From NCBI RefSeq assembly GCF_003989135.1, contig NZ_RYZZ01000007.1, forward strand, positions 604,367-668,366: DNA of 64,000 nucleotides, given 5' to 3'. Position 1 is the first letter of the stretch. The number at the start of each line of letters is the position of its first letter. This DNA comes from Peribacillus cavernae. Lineage in GTDB: Bacteria; Bacillota; Bacilli; Bacillales; DSM-1321. The notes under the pieces are model-generated. The model was given only the letters and a program-made list of their open reading frames with translations, ran no database searches and had not been told where the DNA came from. Below are positions 40,341 through 48,625 of this stretch, in pieces. A program made the translations under genes and the position numbers.

Positions 40341-41132
40341 GTGGAAAATAAAGAGTGGTATTTTGAATATGAAATTCAAAAAAACCGCCCGGGATTATTA
40401 GGCGATATTTCTTCCTTGTTAGGTATGCTCTCTATTAATATAGTGACAATAAATGGTGTGGATGAAGGACGGCGCGGTATGCTGCTATTGACTACGGACA
40501 GCAGGAATATTGAGCGTTTTGAATCGATCCTCCGTACGATGGATACGATAACAGTGATTAAACTGCGCGAACCGAAGCTTCGTGATATCCTTGCGGTCCG
40601 GCATGGCCGGTATATCCAACGGGATGCGGATGACAAAAAGACATTCAGGTTCGTCAGGGATGAACTTGGTCTCCTCGTCGATTTTATGGCTGAACTGTTC
40701 AAGCAGGAGGGCCACAAATTAATCGGCATCCGTGGCATGCCGCGGGTCGGTAAAACAGAATCGGTCGTTGCCGCGAGTGTCTGTGCCAATAAACGGTGGC
40801 TGTTTGTTTCTTCGACTTTGCTGAAACAAACGATACGCAGCCAGCTGATTGAGGATGAATACAGCGACGATAATTTATTCATACTCGACGGGATAGTTTC
40901 TACACGCAGGGCCAATGAACGCCACTGGCAGCTCGTTCGTGAAATTATGAGGTTAAATTCGGTAAAGGTTGTCGAACATCCGGATGTTTTCGTACAAAAC
41001 ACGGAGTATACGCTGGATGACTTTGATTATATCATTGAACTCAGGAATAATCCTGATGAGGAAATTACATATGAAGTTGTAGAGCAAAATGATCAATTTG
41101 CTGCTTCAGATTTTGGCTCTTTTGATTTTTAA
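40341..41132 (+). CDS. ymfK: DUF3388 protein YmfK
   Basis: A 263-residue protein with an N-terminal ACT-like domain (RPGLLGDISSLLGMLSINIV) and a DUF3388 region. A P-loop-like stretch GMPRVGKTESVVAAS is present (about residues 133-147), together with VRHGRYIQRDADDKKTF. GTG at 40341 (or 40338) after GAAGGAG gives the family N terminus; the longer frame from ATG at 40236 lacks a ribosome-binding site. The function is unknown; the fold suggests nucleotide and small-ligand binding. Confidence 0.9.
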   Translation: MENKEWYFEYEIQKNRPGLLGDISSLLGMLSINIVTINGVDEGRRGMLLLTTDSRNIERFESILRTMDTITVIKLREPKLRDILAVRHGRYIQRDADDKKTFRFVRDELGLLVDFMAELFKQEGHKLIGIRGMPRVGKTESVVAASVCANKRWLFVSSTLLKQTIRSQLIEDEYSDDNLFILDGIVSTRRANERHWQLVREIMRLNSVKVVEHPDVFVQNTEYTLDDFDYIIELRNNPDEEITYEVVEQNDQFAASDFGSFDF

Positions 41133-41149
41133 AATGGCAGGTGTTTTAT

Positions 41150-42043
41150 TTGACTGAATTGGGAAATAGACTTAAAGAAGCCCGTGAAGCAAAGGGCATG
41201 AGTTTGGATGATTTACAGCGTGTAACGAAAATACAGAAACGCTACTTGACTGGTATTGAAGAAGGCAAGTACGATATGATGCCCGGAAAGTTTTATGTAC
41301 GTGCTTTTATTAAGCAATACTGCGAGGCTGTAGGCCTTGATCCTGAAGAGATTTTCGAACAGTACAAAAGCGATGTTCCGGTTGTTTATAATGAAGACCT
41401 TCCGAATCAGCTTTCCAGGGTCCAATCAAGGAAGATCGTTCCTTCAAGAGATTCTAAATTTATCGATTTACTTCCCAAAATACTTGTCGGCCTTTTCATA
41501 ATTGGTACCGTTGTGTTAATTTATGTCTTAATCGCGAAGAATGTCAATACATCCCAGGACAAGCCGAAGGATGATATCGGCAGTGAAACGGTAAACTATG
41601 GGGAAAGCAAAAACTCCCCTTTAAAGAATGAAAAGAAGGGGGAAGAGCCCGCCAAAAAAGAACAACCAGAAAAACAAAAAGAACAGAAACAAGTAACAAA
41701 AGAACCTGCAATAGTGAAACAAGAGCTTACATCCGTAAGTACAAGCGGCAAAAACAGCACCTATCAATTAAAGAACGCTGACAAATTCACTTTGAAGGTT
41801 TCATCTTCGGGTTCAACCTGGGTAAACATCAAAAATGGAAGCGGAAAATCTTTCTACCAGGGAACTCTTAACAGAAGTCAGAGCCAGGAAATCAACTTTA
41901 CGAATGAAACAGCGGCAGTACTCATTATTGGGAATGCAGCTGATACCGACATATTTGTAAATGGAGAGAAACTGGAATATTCGATTTCTCCTGTTCAAAC
42001 GGTTACCCAGAATGTGACCATTCAGTTTGCTAAAGCCCAATAG
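41150..42043 (+). CDS. rodZ: Cell-shape protein RodZ (YmfM)
   Basis: Membrane-linked helix-turn-helix protein that couples MreB to the wall-building machinery. The 297-residue product has an N-terminal HTH (LGNRLKEAREAKGMSLDDLQ), one membrane segment (about residues 107-128, ILVGLFIIGTVVLIYVLIA), a charged linker rich in K/E/Q and a C-terminal DUF4115 domain. TTG at 41150 after AGGTG gives the family N terminus; an in-frame GTG at 41141 overlaps the ribosome-binding site. It precedes pgsA as in B. subtilis. Confidence 0.9.
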   Translation: MTELGNRLKEAREAKGMSLDDLQRVTKIQKRYLTGIEEGKYDMMPGKFYVRAFIKQYCEAVGLDPEEIFEQYKSDVPVVYNEDLPNQLSRVQSRKIVPSRDSKFIDLLPKILVGLFIIGTVVLIYVLIAKNVNTSQDKPKDDIGSETVNYGESKNSPLKNEKKGEEPAKKEQPEKQKEQKQVTKEPAIVKQELTSVSTSGKNSTYQLKNADKFTLKVSSSGSTWVNIKNGSGKSFYQGTLNRSQSQEINFTNETAAVLIIGNAADTDIFVNGEKLEYSISPVQTVTQNVTIQFAKAQ

Positions 42044-42123
42044 TCATCTTTATGGTGACTATTTTCTCTTTCTTCATTTCTCATTACGTACATGCCTGTA
42101 CGAATCTCTGGAGGTTATCGCCT

Positions 42124-42708
42124 ATGAATCTGCCTAATAAAATAACCATATCGAGAATTTTTCTAATTCCTTTATTTTTAATCATCATGCTTGTTCCCTT
42201 TGACTGGGGAGAATGGCAAATCGGTAATGAAACAATCCCGATTGCCCATCTTATCGGAGCCTTGCTATTTATTATTGCTTCAACAACCGATTGGATCGAT
42301 GGGTATTATGCCCGGAAGTTGAATCTAGTCACTAACCTAGGGAAATTCCTGGATCCATTGGCCGATAAGCTGCTTGTTTCAGCGGCTTTGATCGTGTTGG
42401 TCGATCTTGAACTGGTTTATGGCCAATCGTGGATTGTTATCGTCATCATCAGCCGTGAATTTGCGGTGACTGGCTTGCGTCTTGTCCTGGCCGGCACCGG
42501 TGAGGTCGTGGCAGCCAATATGCTTGGGAAAATCAAGACCTGGGCCCAAATTGTCGCGATATCAGCATTGTTGCTGCATAACTTTCCATTTTTCTTCATC
42601 TCCTTCCCGTTTGCCAATCTAGCACTATGGATTGCTTTATTCTTTACTGTCTGGTCGGGATGGGATTATTTTGCGAAAAACAAGGAAGCCTTCAAAAATT
42701 CCAAGTAA
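42124..42708 (+). CDS. pgsA: Phosphatidylglycerophosphate synthase
   Basis: Makes phosphatidylglycerol phosphate from CDP-diacylglycerol and glycerol-3-phosphate at the membrane. The 194-residue product carries the CDP-alcohol transferase motif DWIDGYYARKLN followed by GKFLDPLADK (about residues 58-84) and several membrane helices. ATG at 42124 follows TGGAGGTTATCGCC and gives MNLPNKITISRIFLIP, the expected start; the upstream in-frame GTG at 42052 is rejected. Confidence 0.95.
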   Translation: MNLPNKITISRIFLIPLFLIIMLVPFDWGEWQIGNETIPIAHLIGALLFIIASTTDWIDGYYARKLNLVTNLGKFLDPLADKLLVSAALIVLVDLELVYGQSWIVIVIISREFAVTGLRLVLAGTGEVVAANMLGKIKTWAQIVAISALLLHNFPFFFISFPFANLALWIALFFTVWSGWDYFAKNKEAFKNSK

Positions 42709-42728
42709 ACCGAATGGAGGGGTAAGCG

Positions 42729-43967
42729 TTGGATGCGGAAATTATCGCAGTCGGATCAGAACTGCTGCTTGGACAAATCGTCAATACGAATGCAAAGTTT
42801 TTATCACAGCAATTTGCCGAAATGGGCGTTAACGTTTTTTATCATACCGTGGTGGGAGACAATGAAAGCCGCCTTACATTAGCGCTTGAAACTGCTGAAT
42901 CCCGTGCGAATTTGATTGTATTTACCGGGGGACTGGGCCCGACAAAGGATGATCTCACAAAGGAAACGATTTCCTCTCACCTTGGCAGGAAGCTTGTTTC
43001 CGATGAAGAAGCTTTGGATTCCATTAAAGCATATTTCAGCAAAACAGGAGCTGAAATGACTGAAAACAATAAAAAACAGGCGCTTATCTTGGAAGGGTCG
43101 GAAGTGTTGCCAAATGATCACGGAATGGCCCCTGGAATGGTCACTACGATAAAGGGCATTACTTATATGCTGCTCCCCGGACCTCCGAAAGAAATGGAGC
43201 CGATGTTTCTAAGCTACGGTTTTGACAGCATCATGAAAAAGCTGGAAACCCATGAAAGAATCGAATCTAAAGTGCTTCGCTTTTTTGGGATCGGTGAATC
43301 CCTTCTCGAAACGAAGATTGAAGATCTGCTTGAGAAACAGGCCAATCCGACAATTGCTCCTCTTGCAGGAGATGGGGAAGTCACACTTAGGATCACGGCC
43401 AAGGACTCTTCACGGGAAAAATGCGAGGCAATGATAGCCGAAGTTGAAACGGAAATCATCAGCCGTGTTGGTGAATACTATTATGGAAGCAACGAGACTT
43501 CCTTGATTAAGGAGCTTGTGAAAGAGCTGACTGTCCGGAATTTGACGATTGCCGGTGCCGAAAGCTTGACCGGGGGCATGTTCCAGGAACAACTGACTTC
43601 CATTCCGGGTGCGGGTAAAATCTTCAAAGGCGGTATTGTTTCCTATACAAATGACACGAAAGCAAACCTACTGAAGATCAGTGATAAAACGATTGACGAG
43701 TATGGGGTTGTCAGCGGCCAATGCGCGATTGAAATGGCGGAAAATGTCCGGGATCTTCTTGATGCAGATGTTGGCATCAGCTTTACAGGAGTAGCAGGTC
43801 CTGATGAACAGGAAGGCATGCCTGTCGGTACGGTATTTATTGGTATGGCGTTCCGTAATCAAGAATCGAAGGCGGAACGGCTAAATCTTTCCGGGAGCCG
43901 GGCGCAAAACCGGATTCGCAGCGTGAAATACGGCTGCCATTATCTTCTCCGTCAATTAATTGAATAA
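42729..43967 (+). CDS. cinA: CinA-like competence/damage-inducible protein
   Basis: A 412-residue CinA protein: N-terminal MoaB-like domain (MDAEIIAVGSELLLGQIVNT, GGLGPTKDDLTKE) and C-terminal nicotinamide-nucleotide amidase-type domain (GAESLTGGMFQEQLTSIPG, GVAGPDEQEGMPVGTVFI). The start is TTG at 42729 after GGAGGGGTAAGCG. cinA-recA adjacency is conserved in Firmicutes; in competent species the genes can be co-transcribed. Here a long palindrome and a recA promoter separate them. Confidence 0.95.
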   Translation: MDAEIIAVGSELLLGQIVNTNAKFLSQQFAEMGVNVFYHTVVGDNESRLTLALETAESRANLIVFTGGLGPTKDDLTKETISSHLGRKLVSDEEALDSIKAYFSKTGAEMTENNKKQALILEGSEVLPNDHGMAPGMVTTIKGITYMLLPGPPKEMEPMFLSYGFDSIMKKLETHERIESKVLRFFGIGESLLETKIEDLLEKQANPTIAPLAGDGEVTLRITAKDSSREKCEAMIAEVETEIISRVGEYYYGSNETSLIKELVKELTVRNLTIAGAESLTGGMFQEQLTSIPGAGKIFKGGIVSYTNDTKANLLKISDKTIDEYGVVSGQCAIEMAENVRDLLDADVGISFTGVAGPDEQEGMPVGTVFIGMAFRNQESKAERLNLSGSRAQNRIRSVKYGCHYLLRQLIE

Positions 43968-43970
43968 TTT

Positions 43971-44005
43971 GCAACAGGGCCGATGTTGGACATCGGCCCT
44001 GTTGC
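43971..44005 (+). other. Perfect 15-bp palindrome after cinA
   Basis: GCAACAGGGCCGATG pairs perfectly with CATCGGCCCTGTTGC around TTGGA, three bases after the cinA stop. It has no T-run (GTGCTG follows), so it is either an atypical terminator or an RNA 3'-end stabiliser. The remainder of the 312-base cinA-recA gap holds only the SOS box and promoter. Confidence 0.7.
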
Positions 44006-44128
44006 GTGCTGTTCAGGAAATAGACAGATTAATCCGGAAATGAACATTTCATTGCTAACAGTACCTATAAAAAAGCAATTTGCCTGGAAGAAAGCGAGAA
44101 ACTCGCGGGAAAACCGTCAATAAAAAAA

Positions 44129-44142
44129 CGAATGAATGTTCG
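44129..44142 (+). promoter_or_regulatory. LexA (SOS) box upstream of recA
   Basis: CGAATGAATGTTCG matches the Bacillus SOS consensus CGAACNNNNGTTCG at nine of ten fixed positions. It lies 10 bases ahead of the recA -35 element, as expected for LexA control of recA. Confidence 0.8.
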
Positions 44143-44151
44143 ACTATTTGC

Positions 44152-44180
44152 TTGGCAAACGGAAGAAAAAAGTATATAGT
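44152..44180 (+). promoter_or_regulatory. Candidate recA promoter
   Basis: TTGGCA (44152-44157), a 17-base spacer and TATAGT (44175-44180). It lies about 100 bases before the GTG start. Confidence 0.6.
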
Positions 44181-44279
44181 AGAAATAGGTTTTGAGATGA
44201 GACAACTTAAAATCGATTCATTTGTCTATCGTTTAATCGGACCTACCGATTAGTTGAACATAGAGGAGGAGGAACCCCC

Positions 44280-44924
44280 GTGAGTGATCGTCAAGCGGCG
44301 TTAGAAATGGCATTAAAGCAAATTGAAAAGCAATTCGGCAAGGGATCCATCATGAAGCTCGGAGAACAATCAGACCGGAGAGTTTCAACTGTGTCAAGCG
44401 GCTCTGTTACACTGGATATTGCGCTTGGAGTGGGCGGATATCCGCGCGGAAGAATTATCGAGATATATGGCCCTGAGAGTTCCGGGAAAACAACGGTTTC
44501 ATTGCATGCAATTGCGGAAGTCCAGGCTCAAGGCGGACAGGCGGCATTTATCGACGTTGAGCATTCGCTCGACCCGACCTATGCCCAAAACTTAGGCGTT
44601 AACATTGATGAATTGCTGCTTTCACAACCCGATACTGGAGAGCAGGCGCTTGAAATTGCGGAAGCCTTAGTTCGAAGCGGTGCGGTGGATATTATTGTCA
44701 TCGACTCCGTGGCGGCCCTGGTGCCTAAAGCAGAGATTGAAGGAGAGATGGGGGATTCCCACGTGGGCCTTCAGGCAAGGTTGATGTCACAGGCCCTCAG
44801 AAAGCTTTCGGGTGCCATCAATAAATCAAATACAATTGCGATCTTTATTAACCAGATTCGTGAAAAAATAGGTATTATGTTCGGAAACCCGGAAACGACT
44901 CCGGGAGGACGTGCGCTTAAATTT
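44280..44924 (+). CDS. recA: RecA recombinase, exon 1 (residues 1-215)
   Basis: N-terminal part of RecA, the strand-exchange ATPase and SOS co-protease. It starts with GTG behind AGGAGGAGGAACCCCC. Walker [10 protein letters not shown] and loop-1/loop-2 regions ([32 protein letters not shown]) are visible. The coding sequence stops at Phe215 where a group II intron begins; unspliced RNA would add only Val-Arg and a stop. The rest of the gene is at 47775-48173, and the joined product of 347 residues matches the B. subtilis length (348). The catalytic-glutamate segment reads [10 protein letters not shown] instead of the usual FIDAEHALDP. Confidence 0.96.
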
Positions 44925-45621
44925 GTGCGATAGGAAGTTTTGATGTCTACATCAAAACGTGTCACACATGGTATTGCTGTTGAGAAACAGATAGTACAGT
45001 CCTAAGTGCTACCGTTAGCAACCTTACCCCTAACCGAAAGGGACGGGCGACCACAGCATGGTTGAAAAGTCATAATCGATTCGAGCCATAACGAATCCAG
45101 ATGAATGGCGAAACGGAAAAATCTTCGTACGGTTAAGGCTATACTGCTTGAACCTCAGTTGGAGAGTCTAATAAGGGCAGAGAATACCTAACGATATGGC
45201 TATCATTGGTATTTGGAGATGATGTTGCACGTTTAAAATTTGCGTGTTAGCTAAAGGATACATCTCCCTCAACCTCAGTAAGAGGGAAAACAACGAAAAA
45301 GGAACCTAACCGAAGAAAATACATTATATCATGTGAGATAACCTATGATTGCCTAAGTAAAGTTTCTGTTATTGAAATAAGTCTAACTACAATGTCTCAT
45401 CTCATCAAAATCTGGTAGCTTAGATATTTCGAACAGATAAAGTATAGTCTGGAATGACTGATACTAAAATGCTTTATATGGCAACGGAGTTCTCATAGTA
45501 GCGTTTGTATCGTGTACCGTTAATATATAGTTAGTGATAACCATAGAGGATAAAATACACGAGAGCGAAGGAGAACAGGTTACGAAGCCTAAAACATATG
45601 GAAAGGATATGGTGTGAGACC

Positions 45622-47649
45622 ATGAGAAATCCTGACTTGGTTTTAGAAAGTCTTGGACAACACTCAAATAATAATAGCTACATGTACGAAAAGCTATACC
45701 GAAACTTGTATAATACTGACTTCTACCTGAAAGCATATGAGAAATTATATGCAAAAGAAGGTAACATGACAGAAGGAACTGACGGTCAGACGATAGATGG
45801 ATTCAGCGTACGAAGAATCGAAAGATTAATCGAAAAGCTAAAAGATGAAAGCTATCAACCGAATCCTGCAAGACGTGTGTATATTCCAAAGAAAGATGGT
45901 AAACAAAGACCATTGGGAATCCCGTCATTCGATGACAAACTTGTTCAAGAAGTAATCAGAAGTATCTTGGAAGCAATATATGAAAGAAACTTTTCCATAG
46001 ATTCTCATGGATTTAGAAAAAGGAAAAGTTGTCATACGGCTCTAATGCAAATTAAACGAAATTTTACGGGAATTAAATGGTGGATTGAAGGAGACATTAA
46101 AGGATTCTTCGATAATATTGACCATGAAATTCTCCTGAATCTGTTAAGAAAACGAATTAAAGACGAAAAGTTCCTAAGATTAATTTCCAAATTTCTAAAA
46201 GCAGGGTATCTCGAAGATTTCAGATTTGTAAACACCTATTCAGGTACACCGCAAGGCGGAATAATAAGCCCGATTTTATCTAACATCTATCTCAACGAAT
46301 TAGACAAATACATGGAAAATTTCATGAACCAGTTTAACAAAGGAGAAAAGAGGAAAGTTAATAAGGCTTATAAAACATTGAGTGAAAAAGTCGGAGACAA
46401 AAGAAAACTACTGGAAAAAGTGGAACCCGGAGAGAGGGTAGTTATTGAAGCAAAAATCGCTGATTTGAAACAAGAATTGCGAAATTATGTAGATAGCAAA
46501 CCCGAACTAAAGGTAATAGACACTGACGCAGTAGTTAAACGGCTTAGAGGCAAAATATATAAACTGAATAGGAAATTAAGAGAACCAAGCAAAGAGGAAA
46601 GAAAGAAATTAATCAAAGAAATTAAAGGGACCAAGAAACTTCAACAAAGCCTTCCAAGCTATGAACAGTTAGATAATGGTTACAGAAGAATGAAATATGT
46701 CAGATATGCGGATGATTTCGTGATTGGAATAATAGGCACAAAGGAAGAAGCAGAAACTATAAAGAGTCGATTAACCAATTACCTACAAGAAAGTCTGCGA
46801 CTTGATTTAAGTCAAGAAAAGACATTAATAACACATTGGCGTAATAAAATTAGATTCTTGGGATACGACATCTTCATAGATGATGATAAGTTAATCCAAA
46901 GAAGAAAATTTGGTGATAGACTGGTTCTCGCTCGAACAGGGGTGAACAGCGTAAAACTTTCGCTTCCATTTGATGTGATGGAAAACTTCATGGTAAAGAA
47001 CAATTATATGAAGATTAAAAACGGCAAGTGGAAAGCATTGCACAAACCGAGACTTCTAAATTGTGATGAACTGGAAATTGTCCATGCATATAATGCAGAG
47101 TATCGAGGTCTATATCAATATTACAAATTTGCGTTTAATGTTAAAGACAAGTTAGGCAATGCACACTTTATATTTCAATGGAGCTTCCAAAAAACTCTTG
47201 CAGGAAAGTACAGGACTAAAGTCAGTAAACTAATGAGCATGAAAACCGAATCAGGTAGTAAGAAATATTTCAGAAATGGAATATGGGGTGTTACGTTTAC
47301 AAACAAGAAAGGTATTGAAAAGTTCGTACCGATTTTCCAAAGAGACGAAATATCTTTTGCAAAAGAAATATTCAAACCTGAGGAAATGGAAAATGTAGAT
47401 ATATTCCCAAACACCGCAATGTGGGGAAGGAACGGTCTAATTAAACGTTTACAAGCAAACAAGTGCGAGTGGTGCGGTGACATTGACGGCCCTTTTGAAG
47501 TCCATCATGTAAAGAAATTAAAAGACTTGAAGGGCAAGAAAGAGTGGGAACGTCACATGATTGCTCGACAAAGAAAAACAATCGTTCTTTGCGGTGTAGA
47601 CTCCAAAAGGAATTGTCATCGCAGATTGCACAACGGTGAATTAGATTAG
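45622..47649 (+). CDS. Intron-encoded reverse transcriptase/maturase with HNH domain
   Basis: Multifunctional protein of the group II intron: reverse transcriptase, maturase (domain X) and DNA endonuclease. From ATG at 45622 it has 675 residues; an in-frame ATG at 45598 is possible, but [11 protein letters not shown] is the typical start of this family. RT blocks are intact: [37 protein letters not shown] and the catalytic YADD at 362-365. A long basic insertion lies between the last two. The C-terminal HNH domain shows CEWC (615-618), HH (628-629) and a late C/H cluster ending [10 protein letters not shown]. Nothing looks broken, so splicing help and mobility are both plausible. Confidence 0.93.
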   Translation: MRNPDLVLESLGQHSNNNSYMYEKLYRNLYNTDFYLKAYEKLYAKEGNMTEGTDGQTIDGFSVRRIERLIEKLKDESYQPNPARRVYIPKKDGKQRPLGIPSFDDKLVQEVIRSILEAIYERNFSIDSHGFRKRKSCHTALMQIKRNFTGIKWWIEGDIKGFFDNIDHEILLNLLRKRIKDEKFLRLISKFLKAGYLEDFRFVNTYSGTPQGGIISPILSNIYLNELDKYMENFMNQFNKGEKRKVNKAYKTLSEKVGDKRKLLEKVEPGERVVIEAKIADLKQELRNYVDSKPELKVIDTDAVVKRLRGKIYKLNRKLREPSKEERKKLIKEIKGTKKLQQSLPSYEQLDNGYRRMKYVRYADDFVIGIIGTKEEAETIKSRLTNYLQESLRLDLSQEKTLITHWRNKIRFLGYDIFIDDDKLIQRRKFGDRLVLARTGVNSVKLSLPFDVMENFMVKNNYMKIKNGKWKALHKPRLLNCDELEIVHAYNAEYRGLYQYYKFAFNVKDKLGNAHFIFQWSFQKTLAGKYRTKVSKLMSMKTESGSKKYFRNGIWGVTFTNKKGIEKFVPIFQRDEISFAKEIFKPEEMENVDIFPNTAMWGRNGLIKRLQANKCEWCGDIDGPFEVHHVKKLKDLKGKKEWERHMIARQRKTIVLCGVDSKRNCHRRLHNGELD

Positions 47650-47679
47650 AGTGTTTGAAAAGATTTAGTAGTAACTGGA

Positions 47680-47713
47680 GAGCCGTATGTTTGGAAACTT
47701 ACATGTACGGTTC
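47680..47713 (+). ncRNA. Group II intron domain V
   Basis: A 34-nt hairpin GAGCCGTATG-TTTGGAAACTTA-CATGTACGGTTC. Length, the GAGCCG start, the bulge and the GAAA tetraloop fit the catalytic domain V of bacterial introns. It lies 30 bases after the maturase stop and about 60 bases before the 3' splice site. Confidence 0.93.
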
Positions 47714-47774
47714 GGTGGGGGGTTCTGGAAAACTTACCGCAGCAATGTGGCAAAGCGTCTGGTTCCTACCCAAC

Positions 47775-48173
47775 TATTCTTCCGTCCGTCTTGAAGTCCG
47801 CCGTGCTGAGCAATTAAAGCAGGGAAATGACGTTGTCGGCAACAAAACGAAAATCAAAGTCGTAAAGAACAAAGTCGCACCTCCTTTCCGTGTTGCTGAA
47901 GTAGATATTATGTACGGAGAAGGGATTTCACGTGAAGGTGAAATTATCGACATGGGTTCTGAATTGGATATTATCCAAAAAAGCGGTTCATGGTATTCAT
48001 ACAACGGTGACCGCCTTGGACAGGGACGTGAAAATTCGAAGCTGTTCTTAAAAGAAAACGAAGCGCTTCGTTTAGAGATTATGCAGAAGATTCGTGATCA
48101 TCACAATTTGGATGGAGATCATATTGCTCTTGAAGAAGCTGAAGATAAGGAAGAATTAGAGCTGATTGATTAA
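47775..48173 (+). CDS. recA: RecA recombinase, exon 2 (residues 216-347)
   Basis: C-terminal part of RecA, resuming with [16 protein letters not shown] directly after the intron end, in the same codon phase. Conserved C-terminal blocks are present: [29 protein letters not shown] and [18 protein letters not shown], with an acidic tail. An open frame extends upstream into the intron (to 47655) but is not RecA. The exon is read only as part of the spliced mRNA from 44280. A terminator follows. Confidence 0.95.
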   Translation, partial: YSSVRLEVRRAEQLKQGNDVVGNKTKIKVVKNKVAPPFRVAEVDIMYGEGISREGEIIDMGSELDIIQKSGSWYSYNGDRLGQGRENSKLFLKENEALRLEIMQKIRDHHNLDGDHIALEEAEDKEELELID

Positions 48174-48183
48174 CAGAAGCATG

Positions 48184-48218
48184 AAGGGCCGGGCAGTAGT
48201 ACTTCCCGCCCTTTTTTT
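48184..48218 (+). terminator. Terminator after recA
   Basis: AAGGGC-c-GGG pairs with CCC-GCCCTT, followed by a run of T; 10 bases after the recA stop. Confidence 0.8.
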
Positions 48219-48280
48219 GTTGTATAGGAAACCATATAGATTGAATTTTATGTGGATAACTTAAATTTGGTTATCTGCAT

Positions 48281-48400
48281 CCAGCTCCAGCGCCTAGCCC
48301 CTCGAGGTCATAAGCCAATCATCTGATGGGAAGAAAACCGCTCCCCATACAGCTGCTTGTCTTATGCTTGTCGGGGCTGAACAAGGCGCTTGCGCTTTTG
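48281..48400 (-). repeat. Inverted copy of the 125-bp repeat
   Basis: CCAGCTCCAGCGCCTAGCCCCTCGAG...CTTATGCTTGTCGGGGCTGAACAAGGCGCTTGCGCTTTTG (both ends quoted in part) is the reverse complement of the repeat at 24054-24303, with a diverged middle. It lies between recA and rny; the rest of this 452-base gap contains only the recA terminator and the rny promoter. In B. subtilis pbpX lies here; no trace of it was seen. Confidence 0.85.
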
Positions 48401-48464
48401 TTCAGCAGTCGGGTGTAAAGAATACCAAGGCAGAAACATTAATAATGCTGTGCAGGTCAACCCC

Positions 48465-48493
48465 TTGACAATGAAAAATCACACCTATACAAT
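48465..48493 (+). promoter_or_regulatory. Promoter for rny
   Basis: A perfect TTGACA (48465-48470), a 17-base spacer and TACAAT (48488-48493). It lies about 130 bases before rny. Confidence 0.75.
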
Positions 48494-48625
48494 TAGTATG
48501 TATATTTTACATTTTTTCAAACTAAAATTTTGAAAAGCTAAGTGCTGTATATTGAAGTTATGTACAATGTACATGCCGACAGACCTACTTTTTAGAACAA
48601 GTTCATAGCAAGGGGAGGTGAAACG

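Larger units (their letters stand above)
44925..47774 (+). mobile_element. Group II intron inserted in recA
   Basis: A 2850-bp intron in the sense orientation of recA. The 5' end is GTGCGATAGG (group II consensus GUGYG); the 3' end is CCTACCCAAC, ending in AY as expected, with a candidate branch adenosine at 47768, the seventh base from the end. About 670 bases of structured RNA (domains I-III) precede the reading frame in domain IV, then domain V at 47680-47713 and domain VI. A candidate EBS1 (AAATTT at 45236-45241, in the loop of a GCACG/CGTGT stem) is complementary to the last six bases of exon 1. Exons join in phase 0 as ...ALKF-YSSVRL..., the normal RecA sequence. The intron is visibly more AT-rich than its surroundings, consistent with transfer. 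Confidence 0.95.

Noticed and set aside
45464..45754. Reverse-strand open frame inside the intron
   Set aside because: It overlaps the structured intron RNA and the start of the maturase gene; there is no ribosome-binding site or recognisable product.
47655..47774. Independent start for the recA C-terminal frame
   Set aside because: The in-frame extension lies in intron domains V and VI; the RecA sequence begins exactly at the 3' splice site. Splicing explains it better than a separate gene.
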